Assembly (NCBI GenBank): GCA_945787595.1
Contig: CALZJV010000128.1
Coordinates: forward strand, 1 to 32,236
DNA: 32,236 nucleotides
From: an uncultured Desulfobacterales bacterium
Lineage (GTDB): Bacteria > Desulfobacterota > Desulfobacteria > Desulfobacterales > JAFDCJ01
Direction: 5' to 3'
The notes beneath the pieces were generated by a model. The model did not search any database. It was given only the letters and a program-made list of their open reading frames with translations, and had not been told where the DNA came from. The translations under genes and the position numbers were made by a program. Positions 15,415-23,569 of this stretch are shown piece after piece. The stretch's first letter is position 1. Every line of letters starts with the position of its first letter.

Positions 15415-15903
15415 TCAGCTTTTGTTTTCGACCTTTCTTACCCAGGTGCTGTAAATACCCGGCGTTGAGCCGGGAATTTCTATGGCGCCGGCAGTGTTTT
15501 TATAAAAATCGGTATCTTTTACCGCTCCTACAACTGCGTATCCGTACCCTTTTAACTTCATGTCCAACAGGCAGGCCTTCAGCAATGCCGTGCCGGTACC
15601 CTTTCGCCGATGGAGGCGGTCTACGCCCACCGGACCGAAGAATCCAAGCGCGGTGGCATCATAGCAGGCAAATCCGACTATCGTCTCATATTTAACGGCC
15701 ACAAAGCATGTTCGGGGTCTGTTGGTAAAGGCCACATCGGTTTCGCCGGCCCAGGCGACACCGAAATTATCCGCTACCCACTGAACGATGAGATGCTTCT
15801 CCGGCCCGATAGGCTTGCGAATGGTGATTTCCTGGTTTTTCTGCTCCGCGATGAACTGCCAGTCATCGCCAATTTCAAATAACTTTACGAGCATATCCGT
15901 CAT
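15415..15903 (-). CDS. GNAT-family N-acetyltransferase
   Basis: A 162-residue acetyl-CoA-dependent acyltransferase. The core shows TCFVAVKYETIVGFACYDAT (beta-strand pair), FFGPVGVDRLHRRKGTGTALL with the pyrophosphate-binding RRKGTG loop, the following KACLLDMKLKGYGYAVVG, and the C-terminal FYKNTAGA motif. The substrate is not predictable. The start may be ATG 15903 or ATG 15894; GGAGGAG lies upstream of both at slightly long spacing. It precedes the tautomerase remnant and yugP on the same strand by 114 bp, so a loose operon is possible. Confidence 0.88.
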   Translation of the reverse strand: MTDMLVKLFEIGDDWQFIAEQKNQEITIRKPIGPEKHLIVQWVADNFGVAWAGETDVAFTNRPRTCFVAVKYETIVGFACYDATALGFFGPVGVDRLHRRKGTGTALLKACLLDMKLKGYGYAVVGAVKDTDFYKNTAGAIEIPGSTPGIYSTWVRKVENKS

Positions 15904-15995
15904 CGGTTGTTATTTTCTCCTCCAGTGCGACTGATGCAGCCACGTCATTTTGGCAGATAATTACTTGGAATAAACAGAGTTAACCGCTTATGAAT

Positions 15996-16060
15996 ATCAT
16001 GAAAATTCCAAGTACCAAAAAGCAAATAATTTGAGTATTGTGATTTGTAATTTCAATGCC
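15996..16060. repeat. Weak third copy of the AT-rich intergenic repeat
   Basis: ATGAAAATTCCAAGTACCAA, then GCAAATAATTTGAGTATTG and TGATTTGTAATTTC resemble modules of the 515 and 4408 elements but with more mismatches. It lies between GNAT and DUF2284 genes. No coding content is seen. Confidence 0.35.
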
Positions 16061-16137
16061 GTATTCGGGAAGGCAAATCGCTTCTATCTGAATCAGTTAG
16101 AGTTGAATTTGACGTTCCCTTGGCAACTGATCGGCTG

Positions 16138-16689
16138 CTAGTACACCATCAAAAACGCATAGCGATCCATCTTCTGATCGTAAGCGGTGCGAACATTGAT
16201 GGGAAACTCGAACCGGCGCACGGTGGAATAAACGTCCACGGCCATGGCCTCCGGCGCCGGCCGGGCCATGCGCGGCTCCTTGCAGATCTTGCGGTCTCCG
16301 GAACACTCCTTGCAAAAACAGCATGAATCCATGAACAGCAGGAAGGCCCGCTCGCAACCGGCCAGAAAGACTTCCCGCTCCAGTTTGACCAATCCGGCGT
16401 TAATCTTGCGGGACCATGCATGGCGGTCTTCAGGTTTTTCCATAGTGCCTTCAAAGTGCAGGATTACCGCATCGCTGTATTCACTGAAAAACTGCTCGCA
16501 ATCGGCCACAGGCGGGGTGTTGGGCGGACAGGCGCCACCTCTGCCGTATTCACCGCAGCCAAACATGCATTTCATGCGCACCCACTGGGCCACAATGATT
16601 TTTTGGGGATCTATCCATTTGTAGTCGGTGTAACCTTTTTCATTAAATATAGCGTCGAGGGTTTGCCGTTTTTCCGGTGTCAGGCTCAT
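16138..16689 (-). CDS. DUF2284 cysteine-rich metal-binding protein
   Basis: A 183-residue protein of the DUF2284 family (predicted metal or Fe-S binding; no established reaction). Conserved cysteines are visible: C41-x3-C45, C54 in GGACPPNTP, C64, then a dense group at about 111-139 (AGCERAFLLFMDSCCFCKEC followed by KICKEP). The ACPPNTP and RPAPEAMAVDV segments are family hallmarks. ATG 16689 has GGAG 11 bases upstream. It is the last of a minus-strand series (ferredoxin, molybdo-oxidoreductase pseudogene, cysteine-dioxygenase-like, DUF2284), which suggests redox chemistry, but co-transcription is uncertain across the 280-bp gap. Confidence 0.85.
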   Translation of the reverse strand: MSLTPEKRQTLDAIFNEKGYTDYKWIDPQKIIVAQWVRMKCMFGCGEYGRGGACPPNTPPVADCEQFFSEYSDAVILHFEGTMEKPEDRHAWSRKINAGLVKLEREVFLAGCERAFLLFMDSCCFCKECSGDRKICKEPRMARPAPEAMAVDVYSTVRRFEFPINVRTAYDQKMDRYAFLMVY

Positions 16690-16970
16690 ATGTTATCAGC
16701 TCCAGGGGTTGGGGTTAAGTTTCCGGGATTCGTTTGAGTCGAAACATAGACTTACGGTATAAAGAAAGCAGTAATTAATCAAGGTGTACCTCATAAAAAA
16801 TGATAGAGCAAAGCGATACAACAAATCCCTCCAGGGCGTAGGCCCTTGAGGCCCCACGGGCCGGAGGCCGCAATCCAAATTCTAAAATTGCCCCAAAAAG
16901 CTGATTAATCGGAGTAAAAATAGGATGAAAGTCAAGCGCCACGTTAGGCGTGATTTTCATCACCATACTC

Positions 16971-17627
16971 TTAAAACCCCTCCATGGTGTCAAGTGCCTG
17001 GGTCGCCAGCCGTTTTTTTGCCAACCGGGGTGGATAACGGCGTCTGACACTGTTTCGCACATGATCATATTCATTCACGTACAGTCTGCGGATGGGTGTA
17101 CCATAAACACAAAGCATCACACAGGTACCGGCGGCCGGATTGCCGGCCTGATGGATACCGTCATTTAGAGGCTGAACCACCGACGTGTCGCCGGGCTCTA
17201 GAAAAACCCGCTCGGATTCCTTGAGCCTGGCGTAACCTCGTCTGGTCTCGTCGTCTTGCCGGCGGTATCTGATCACTTCAATCTTTTCAGAAACACAGCC
17301 GTAGACACCCCAGGAATTGTGATCATGGATAGGTGTATATTGTTTAGGTTCGTAGATGTATAGGCGCACCGAAAAAAGTCGTTGATTGTTGATGTACAGA
17401 ATGAACTCATTTAAAAAGATCGTGGCCTGGCGGAGATCGGGATACCGTTTCCCCTTGACGATGTCGGCAAGGATTTTTTTTAATAACCGGCGGTTCAACA
17501 ACAGGGCAGGCAACTCTGCGCATGTGAAGGCGATGCGCTCATTTTGGCTCTTGATCTTCTGAATGGTTTGTGCCCAGCGGTCAAAAATAGCCTGGAGTTC
17601 GTGCAACGATTGCGGTAATTGGGTCAA
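16971..17627 (-). CDS. Cysteine dioxygenase family thiol dioxygenase
   Basis: A 218-residue cupin of the CDO type I family (cysteine or 3-mercaptopropionate dioxygenase), a non-haem Fe(II) enzyme oxidising thiols to sulfinic acids with O2. The 3-His facial triad is evident: H101 and H103 in PIHDHNSWGVYGCV, and H159 in GIHQAGNP. The start is TTG 17627, chosen because GGAGG sits eight bases upstream and no better ATG exists. The Arg-rich C-terminus (RNSVRRRYPPRLAKKRLATQ) is an extension. An O2-dependent enzyme in an apparently anaerobic genome is notable. It may serve in oxygen exposure or sulfur assimilation from cysteine. Confidence 0.88.
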   Translation of the reverse strand: MTQLPQSLHELQAIFDRWAQTIQKIKSQNERIAFTCAELPALLLNRRLLKKILADIVKGKRYPDLRQATIFLNEFILYINNQRLFSVRLYIYEPKQYTPIHDHNSWGVYGCVSEKIEVIRYRRQDDETRRGYARLKESERVFLEPGDTSVVQPLNDGIHQAGNPAAGTCVMLCVYGTPIRRLYVNEYDHVRNSVRRRYPPRLAKKRLATQALDTMEGF

Positions 17628-17692
17628 ATTTATTTTCCTCCATTAATTAGAGGTACTGTCAAAACGCATTCTCAGGTTTTGGGAACGTTTCT

Positions 17693-19520
17693 CTAATTAT
17701 TTTCCAGCCGAACGTACTGGTCATAAAACGGTGCACCTAAACCCATATCCGTCAGGCCGGCTGCGATGAGCTGATTCACACCGCCGCCTCGATTCATCCA
17801 ATCACCGCGCCGGTAAAGCACCACTCCGGGATGCAGCCCGGGCATTATGTCGAGAGCTACTTTCAGCCGGTTTAGGGAGGATACAATCCAAACTTCCCTG
17901 TCAGTATCGATTGTCGGCAGCAGGGGGTTGTCGGCAGCGACCCAGGCGCGGGGCAAGCCGTTTTGGTCTTCAGCTAAAATCTGTGAATGAATGGCATTTC
18001 TTCGCACCAATGTCAGCAGCCGCAAAGGGTATTGGGAATCCGCCACGGGTTCCGGGTGCAGGATCAGGGGAAAGCGATATCTTCCGTCCAGGTGGTCGAA
18101 GGTCAAATCGGCATAGGCAATCTCCGGCCGGTCGGCTTTAATGCAGCCCTTACGGCGCAACTGTCCGAGGGAGACCTGCAGATAAGGCCAGTCCAGGGAT
18201 TTTTGCAAGCAGGTTTCGGTGTCCGGAAGTTCCACCGGGGGATCAAGCCTTTTGCCGATTTGGGTGAGAATCCACATATCGTCGCGCGCTTCGGCCGGCG
18301 GCGACACTGCCGGCCGGACATACTGGACGTATTCGTGCAGATAAGACCCGATGATGTCCTCTTGCTCCAGCATCAGCGTGCTCGGCAATATCAAATCCGC
18401 CCTCTGAGCAGTGTCGTTCATGAAAGCATCCACTGGCGGGAGTCCGGCGCCTGGTTGACCACGTTGATCCCGTTGATCCAGATCAGCTTGATCGGCGGGT
18501 CGATGGCAGTTTCTATTTCACGGCCGATGGCGGCAATCGGAAACGATCGCCGGCCTTTTTTCCGGTGATCCCGCGTCCAGTTAAGGTTCAGGTTGCGGTA
18601 GGCATGCTGGTGAAAATAGCTGCCGCCGCCGGAGATACCGATATTGCCGGAAAGAAGCGCCAGTGCATTGATAAAACGGGCGTTTTCACCGCCATACCGG
18701 TAGCGCTGCAACCCGGCGCCAACGAATGTGGCTGTCGGTGTATCCTGACTATACCATTGCCACAATTTCTCGACATCCGCCGGGCTGACTTCACAATGTT
18801 GCGCCAGGTTTTCCGAAGTCCAACCGGATATCAGATCCAGGAATTTTTCCGGCTTTTTCGTGTGTCTGACGAGCGATTCAGGTATTTGCCGCTCTTCCCG
18901 TAACCGTCTGATAACGGCGGCAGCCAGAAATCGGTCTGTCCCGGGGCGGATACGAATGCGTTCGTCTGAATATAAATCATTGCCGTCTCCGCCCGGAGAA
19001 ATGGTCAGAACCCGGGCTCCTGCTTTGCGGGCTTTGCGGATGATGGCCGCTGTGTGGATCGAGCTGCGGGAGAAATCCTTGCCCCAATTAATGATCCGGG
19101 CGGCATTGACCAGATCGTTTATGTCGTTGTTTTTACGTGAGCCGAAGTCGTGGATGTAAGCCATAAAGCCGGCGGCATCGCACAGCGACCCGACGGTCCG
19201 GCTGGTTCCCAGGATGGAAAAGAAAAGCGCTGTGGCCGCCTTCATTGCCCCTTTGGCCCCATCACTTTTTAGGTGAAGGATTGCTTTGGGCTGTGAGCGC
19301 AAGGCCTGGATCTTTTCGGCGCATAGATTCAGAGCCTCCTCCCAGGTAATTTGGCGCCAGGAGTCATTGACCCGCAAAAGCGGATGACGGATGCGGGCGG
19401 GATGCTGCAGCCGTTTGATGTGATCCTTGATTTTGCGGCAGGTGAACCCGGCCGTAAAAGGACTGTTCGGGTTACCCCGCAATATAATGCGATCGTGCAG
19501 GCGGTAATCGTGGTGTTCAT
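17693..19520 (-). pseudogene. Molybdopterin oxidoreductase (formate dehydrogenase/DMSO reductase superfamily) with two internal deletions
   Basis: Three frames are needed to read it. ATG 19520 gives MNTTITACTI, the usual start of this subfamily, but the rest of the N-terminal CxxCxxxC iron-sulfur motif is missing. After a frame change the sequence resumes at HDRIILRGNPNSPFTAGFTC and runs to 18418 (WINGINVVNQAPDSRQW). A second frame change then gives DAFMNDTAQRADLILPSTLM to the end at 17693 (GVNQLIAAGLTDMG). In relatives about 20 residues (ending in a VVVV strand) lie between PDS and DAF, so roughly 60 bases are lost there, and some 12-18 codons are lost at the first junction. The cofactor domains are otherwise well preserved, so damage is recent or artefactual. 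An intact ferredoxin gene lies upstream. If whole, it would be about 650 residues and cytoplasmic. Confidence 0.85.
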
Positions 19521-19645
19521 TAATACTTCACCAACTTTACCCTGAATTGAGAATTTGGTGCTTAAACCACACTGAACTCTTCCTTACAAATAGCTGAGTG
19601 CGGCGAGCTGCTCCCGCAGGAGTAAGGGGAGTTAAATCCTGCCGT

Positions 19646-19837
19646 TTACTCTTCGATCTCAATGGCTACCGGCACGCACTCAGTGGCAGCCTGTCGGACA
19701 AGATCCTTATATTGATCGGGAATTTCGTCAAACTTGACAATAGACAGCAGCTGGTCTTCGTCGTATTCGAAAACTTCCGGACAAAGCTTGTTGCAGTTGC
19801 GGTCGCCCATGCATTGCTCGTTGATGCGCACTTTCAT
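19646..19837 (-). CDS. Single-cluster ferredoxin with Asp ligand, Pyrococcus type
   Basis: A 63-residue ferredoxin (Fer4_13 type). Cluster-binding residues are C9-x2-D12-x2-C15-x3-C19-P and C54-x-P, the pattern of Pyrococcus furiosus ferredoxin in which Asp replaces the second Cys and the cluster converts readily between 3Fe and 4Fe forms. The acidic C-terminus (AIEIEE) is typical. ATG 19837 has AGGAG seven to eight bases upstream. It lies 125 bp upstream of the molybdo-oxidoreductase pseudogene on the same strand and could have been its electron partner. AOR at 4905 is another possible partner. Confidence 0.9.
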   Translation of the reverse strand: MKVRINEQCMGDRNCNKLCPEVFEYDEDQLLSIVKFDEIPDQYKDLVRQAATECVPVAIEIEE

Positions 19838-19888
19838 CTACGTCTCCTATTGTCCCCCACCTGGAGGGCCGGTTGGGGCTAAAAAGTC

Positions 19889-20080
19889 CTATCGGATGGG
19901 ATTCATGGTTAACAGGCCATTTTTCAATACCGCCGTATGATACCCAATGCGCAACAAATAATCAAGATGATTGATGATCAATTTCAGAGAAGAACCTATG
20001 ATTTTTCGACTATCTTCAATCAGGGCAGCGTTCATTTCAGGGTTATTTTCCAATCTCAGCTCCATCAGGTAATTGAAAAG
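19889..20080 (-). pseudogene. Unidentified gene fragment (C-terminal end)
   Basis: The end of the frame running from 20167 reads ENNPEMNAALIEDSRKIIG then SSLKLIINHLDYLLRIGYHT and stops at 19889. It has good protein character but no family I can name. The upstream half of that frame overlaps the ABC-binding-protein remnant in another frame and is spurious. It is best seen as one more piece in the remnant field. Confidence 0.4.
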
Positions 20081-20381
20081 GCTTTTTGAGTGTGACTTCG
20101 ATTCCAAATCTTTTCGCCCAAAAAGCGGTGCCTGCTGCCACGTCTTTATGGAATGGGCGGTCTTCATAGAGAATCGCTACCTTCTCGAATCCTTCGCGGG
20201 CCATCAAATCCAACAGGCCGATGAAATATCTCTTAGCAAGCGCATATACGCCGAAAACATATTTCTATCGTCGCTCCCATATCTGTTCTCCGGAAGCTGC
20301 GCAGGCCAGCATCACCATCTTGTGTTGTTCGCTAACTTCCGATGCTGCAAGGGTCAAGGGAGTACCGTATGGGGAAAAAAG
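20043..20381 (-). pseudogene. Fragment of a branched-chain-amino-acid-type ABC substrate-binding protein
   Basis: In one frame: FSPYGTPLTLAASEVSEQHK, MVMLACAASGEQIWER, a TAG at 20267-20265, then KYVFGVYALAKRYFIGLLDL, MAREGFEKVAILYED and TAFWAKRFGIEVTLKKPFQL, ending at TAA 20043. This is the middle of a Leu/Ile/Val-binding-type periplasmic protein (the SPYGTPLTLAA and VAILYED motifs), lacking both ends and carrying a stop where a Tyr codon is expected (ER-G/R-Y-K-YVFG). It is joined in frame to the end of the esterase fragment at about 20382. Confidence 0.75.
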
Positions 20382-21070
20382 CAGCTCACGGCGAATGGGA
20401 TAGGCACTGGAGGGAATCAGCTTGGTGAGGAAGATCACCGTCATATCTTCTTTGGGATCGATCCAGAATGCGGTGCCGGCATAACCGCCCCAGGCGTATT
20501 CACCGGGTGACCCCATCACTTTAGCCTTGGCAGGGTTCAGCATCACCGAAACACCAAGGCCAAAGCCGATACCTTCATAGGTGGTCTCATTAAAGGTCGG
20601 TTGGCCCAATTCGGCCAGATCTGCGGGCAAATGATTGGAGATCATATATTCCACGGTTTTACGGCCCAGCAACCGCGTACCGTCCAGTTTACCCGTGCAG
20701 CGCAGCAGTTCAGTGAATCGAAAATAATCGCCGAGAGTCGACACCAATCCACTGCCGCCGGAAAAGGTTTCTACCGTATCGATGATGGAACTGGTTTGGG
20801 GGGCTTCCAGCAGCGTGAGATCATTTTCGTCGGTGCGCTCGTAAAGCGCTGCAAAACGGTCCAGCTTGTCTCTGGGCACTGCAAATCCGGTATCTTTCAT
20901 ACCGATGGGCTCGAAGATGTGTTCTTTAAAATAAGTGTTCAGCGATTTTCCGGACACAACCTCCACCGCGCGGCCCAGAACATCGAAGGAGACCCCGTAG
21001 TTCCAACGCTGCCCGGACTGGAATTCCAAAGGAATTCTTTCGGTTTTAAAAAGTACGGAGTGAAGCGACA
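20382..21070 (-). pseudogene. Beta-lactamase-family esterase missing its N-terminal half
   Basis: The frame reads FQSGQRWNYGVSFDVLGRAV, IFEPIGMKDTGFAVP, SGGSGLVSTLGDYFRFTELL, WGGYAGTAFWIDP and SSAYPIRREL. These are the Tyr-motif, middle and Gly-Gly region of class-C-type esterases (EstB-like). The N-terminal third with the SxxK nucleophile is absent, and the normal end after PIRREL is replaced by the ABC-binding-protein fragment. It cannot be catalytic. Upstream it runs directly into a dispersed repeat. Confidence 0.8.
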
Positions 21071-21079
21071 TCCATAAAT

Positions 21080-21127
21080 ATTCAATTTGCAATCTTCAAT
21101 TTTCAATTCCGGCTTGTCCGGGTTAGG
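21080..21127 (+). repeat. Dispersed repeat with ATTCCGGCTTGTCCG core, copy 3, at a fragment junction
   Basis: CAATTTGCAATCTTCAATTT then ATTCCGGCTTGTCCGGGTTAGG (core 21106-21127). It lies between the truncated start of the esterase fragment and the end of the peptide-binding-protein fragment, whose stop codon (21123-21125) is within the element. This placement suggests the element took part in the rearrangement, or that its insertion disrupted the genes. Confidence 0.65.
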
Positions 21128-21377
21128 CGAACCACCAGCGTTCGGCAGCCTTGGCCCCATCGGGGTTACAGTTGCCGGCCACGTTGACGTATCGGCACTT
21201 CTTGCTGGCAGCAATCACCCAGTCCTCAAACATGTGAACGATAGTGCCGCCCTCGTCTCGACAGATTTTCTGCGTTTCAAAATACATCTCGGCCCGTTCT
21301 TCCTCATCGAGCTCCGCTCGGGCTTCTTTGAGCAGTTTATCGAAGCGTTCATGCTTAAATTGGCTCTTATTTCCCCT
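21123..21377 (-). pseudogene. C-terminal fragment of a peptide ABC substrate-binding protein (SBP_bac_5)
   Basis: An open frame of 84 codons without start, bounded by TAG at 21380-21378 and TAA at 21125-21123. It reads NKSQFKHERFDKLLKEARAE, EERAEMYFETQKICRDEGGT, VHMFEDWVIAASKK and NPDGAKAAERWWFA. The KHERFDxLLxEARAExD motif and the ending AERWWFA are characteristic of dipeptide/nickel-type solute-binding proteins. About 85% of the normal protein (over 500 residues) is missing. The next upstream DNA belongs to the GspA-like promoter region. Confidence 0.8.
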
Positions 21378-21425
21378 CTACTTGCTGATAAATTTAACTA
21401 AATGGCCGATAACTCCCTTTTTTTG

Positions 21426-21454
21426 TTGACATTTAGAGCTATTCTTCCTATATA
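21426..21454 (+). promoter_or_regulatory. Strong sigma70-type promoter for the GspA-like/LysM operon
   Basis: TTGACA (21426-21431), a 17-bp spacer and TATATA (21449-21454) give a near-consensus promoter with ideal spacing. Predicted start of transcription is about 21461, some 60 bases before ATG 21521. No other gene on this strand is nearby. Confidence 0.7.
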
Positions 21455-21520
21455 TGTTCCATATAAAGAAGTTTTTTGTCACTACTACTCCATCACTCCA
21501 TAAGTTTACATGTCTTATTC

Positions 21521-23569
21521 ATGTATACATCCTACTATAATCTGAGTGAAAAACCATTTCAAATAAGCACGGATCCAAGTTTCCTTTGGCTTGGCGAAAA
21601 GCACAAGGAAGCTTTGGCAATTTTAAAGTATGGTGTGATGGATGGAAAAGGTTTTTTGCTTTTAACCGGAGAGGCGGGGACAGGTAAAACCACGCTGATT
21701 AATGCCCTGTTGGAAAGTCTTGATGACGATACTCTGGTTGCCAATGTCACCGATCCTGACTTGGATTTAATGGGCTTTTTAAATCTTATCGCCATATCAT
21801 TTGGCGTCTCTCAAAAATTTGATAAGAAAGAAGAATTTATCGTTTCATTCAAAGATTTTTTGAAGAAGACTTACTTTGATAACAAGCGTGCTCTGCTCAT
21901 TATTGACGAGGCCCATCGATTATCAGAAAAACTGTTAGAACAAAGTCGACTGATATCAAATTTAGAGTTGCCAGAAAAAAAACTGATCAATATTTTCTTT
22001 GTTGGTCACAATGAATTAAATCAAAGGTTGTTGTCGCGCGATTGTCATGCCCTCCGTCAGAGAATCACGCTGAATTATCAAATCCAGCCATTATCAGAAA
22101 GTGAAACGCGGCAATACATTCATCACCGTCTGAAAGTTGCCGGAAATGATAAGGAACTTTTTAATCGAGAGGCCATATCTGAGATATACCGTTTTTCAAA
22201 TGGCTATCCTCGGCTGACCAACCTGATTTGTGATCATGCCCTGATAACCGGCTATATTCGAGAAGTGAAGACAATCACGCCGGACATCATAAGAGAATGC
22301 TCTCAGGACGTTTTGCTCCCTGGCGAAGTCATGGAAGATTCACTTTCCAACTCCCAAAAGCAGCCGACGGCTGACGGCTTACCCCATTATCTGCGGCCTC
22401 CTCCGGCCAAAAAAGAAAGCGTAAAGCGAATGTTCTTAGAAGAAGCAAAGACACTGGTCCGCGCTTTGAAACAGGGAGTGCGTCGTAACGCTGGCGGATT
22501 CTCGCGGGAGGGAGTAAAAAAAAAATACATCATTTTAGATCTCCCTACAATGGTTCATAGACGACCACATTTATATGGCGTCTTTGCTGTTTCCATAGTG
22601 GTTATCGCTATGGCCTTTATTTTTCTATTTCAAAAAGATCCTGTCTCAAGAGCAGGTCAGCCGAAGCCGGCGGTCAGTGAGCTAATTGCTTCACATTGGG
22701 CGAACCTAAGGCAAACTTCTACAGCAACACTTGGTCCTCAATCCTCTGATAAATTGAAGATACTGAGTCCATCCTCATTGGAAAAGGAAGCATTCAAAAA
22801 AAAGAATTTCGATCGCGAATTAGAGCAGAAACAGGCAGCTCCTTTGATGGGCGCTCTGGAACCATCTCCAAGTGGAACCGACCGTTCGCTCAAATCATCT
22901 ACCAACGCTCAAAGACACGCTGGCTCCACACCGAGTCATCCCATAGACATTCCACCTGCGGTCCAATCGGAGACACTTCAACCAGCTTCGCTGGAACTTG
23001 CCAAGGAAGCGCTCGAGAAAAAGAATTTCAGCCGAGCAGTTGAATTTTATGAAGATGCGCTAGCCCGGCAATCGAGAGACGTACCCCAGGTGAAAGTGCT
23101 TTATTCTCGCGCTTTGCGTGGGCAAGCAAGCATGTTCGAGGGAAAAGACCTAAATAAAGCCGAAATATTACTGCGCAAAGCAGTTCAAGTCGATTCTCAA
23201 AGTTCCGAAGCGTATTTTGACCTGGGAAAACTTTATACCCGATCGAAAGATTACCCCAAGGCCATCAAATCTTACCAAAAGGCGATCGGCCTAAATCCTC
23301 GTTCGGCGAAGACAGTCTTTAATCTTGGCTTTGTATACGCAACAACCCAAGATTATGCCAATGCCGAAGAAATGTTTCTTCGTGCCGGCGAGTTGAAGCC
23401 TCCCTTCCTCGACAAAGCCATTTTTAACCTGGCTATGGTCCAACAAAAGCAGGGGAAAGAACAGGAATGCGTTAATAACTTGGAAAAAGCTCTAATGATT
23501 AATCCTGATAATCATCGCGCACGGAAATATCTAGAGCAACTTACGGGTATCTCAGGAGTATCACGATAA
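21521..23569 (+). CDS. GspA/ExeA-like AAA ATPase with transmembrane helix and TPR tail
   Basis: A 682-residue protein of the general-secretion ATPase type. Residues 1-290 are the ATPase: MYTSYYNLSEKPFQIS opening, Walker A G50-EAGTGKT, Walker B ALLIIDEAH (about 122-130), and the SNGYPRLTNLICDHAL sensor region. A membrane helix follows at about 350-371 (VFAVSIVVIAMAFIFLF), then a Ser/Pro/Gln-rich linker and several TPRs (about 487-680; e.g. AYFDLGKLYTRSKDYPKAIK). The layout fits proteins that link cytoplasmic ATP hydrolysis to the envelope, as in type II secretion or exopolysaccharide loci. ATG 21521 is preferred to TTG 21476 because family proteins start M-Y-x-x-(Y/H)-x-x-L-x-x-x-P-F, though no clear ribosome site is visible. 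Its stop overlaps the next ATG (TAATG), so the LysM lipoprotein is translationally coupled. Confidence 0.88.
   Translation: MYTSYYNLSEKPFQISTDPSFLWLGEKHKEALAILKYGVMDGKGFLLLTGEAGTGKTTLINALLESLDDDTLVANVTDPDLDLMGFLNLIAISFGVSQKFDKKEEFIVSFKDFLKKTYFDNKRALLIIDEAHRLSEKLLEQSRLISNLELPEKKLINIFFVGHNELNQRLLSRDCHALRQRITLNYQIQPLSESETRQYIHHRLKVAGNDKELFNREAISEIYRFSNGYPRLTNLICDHALITGYIREVKTITPDIIRECSQDVLLPGEVMEDSLSNSQKQPTADGLPHYLRPPPAKKESVKRMFLEEAKTLVRALKQGVRRNAGGFSREGVKKKYIILDLPTMVHRRPHLYGVFAVSIVVIAMAFIFLFQKDPVSRAGQPKPAVSELIASHWANLRQTSTATLGPQSSDKLKILSPSSLEKEAFKKKNFDRELEQKQAAPLMGALEPSPSGTDRSLKSSTNAQRHAGSTPSHPIDIPPAVQSETLQPASLELAKEALEKKNFSRAVEFYEDALARQSRDVPQVKVLYSRALRGQASMFEGKDLNKAEILLRKAVQVDSQSSEAYFDLGKLYTRSKDYPKAIKSYQKAIGLNPRSAKTVFNLGFVYATTQDYANAEEMFLRAGELKPPFLDKAIFNLAMVQQKQGKEQECVNNLEKALMINPDNHRARKYLEQLTGISGVSR

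Noticed and set aside
16775..17074. 99-codon minus-strand ORF
   Set aside because: It overlaps the end of the cysteine-dioxygenase gene in another frame and the rest is GC-hairpin spacer; no family is evident.
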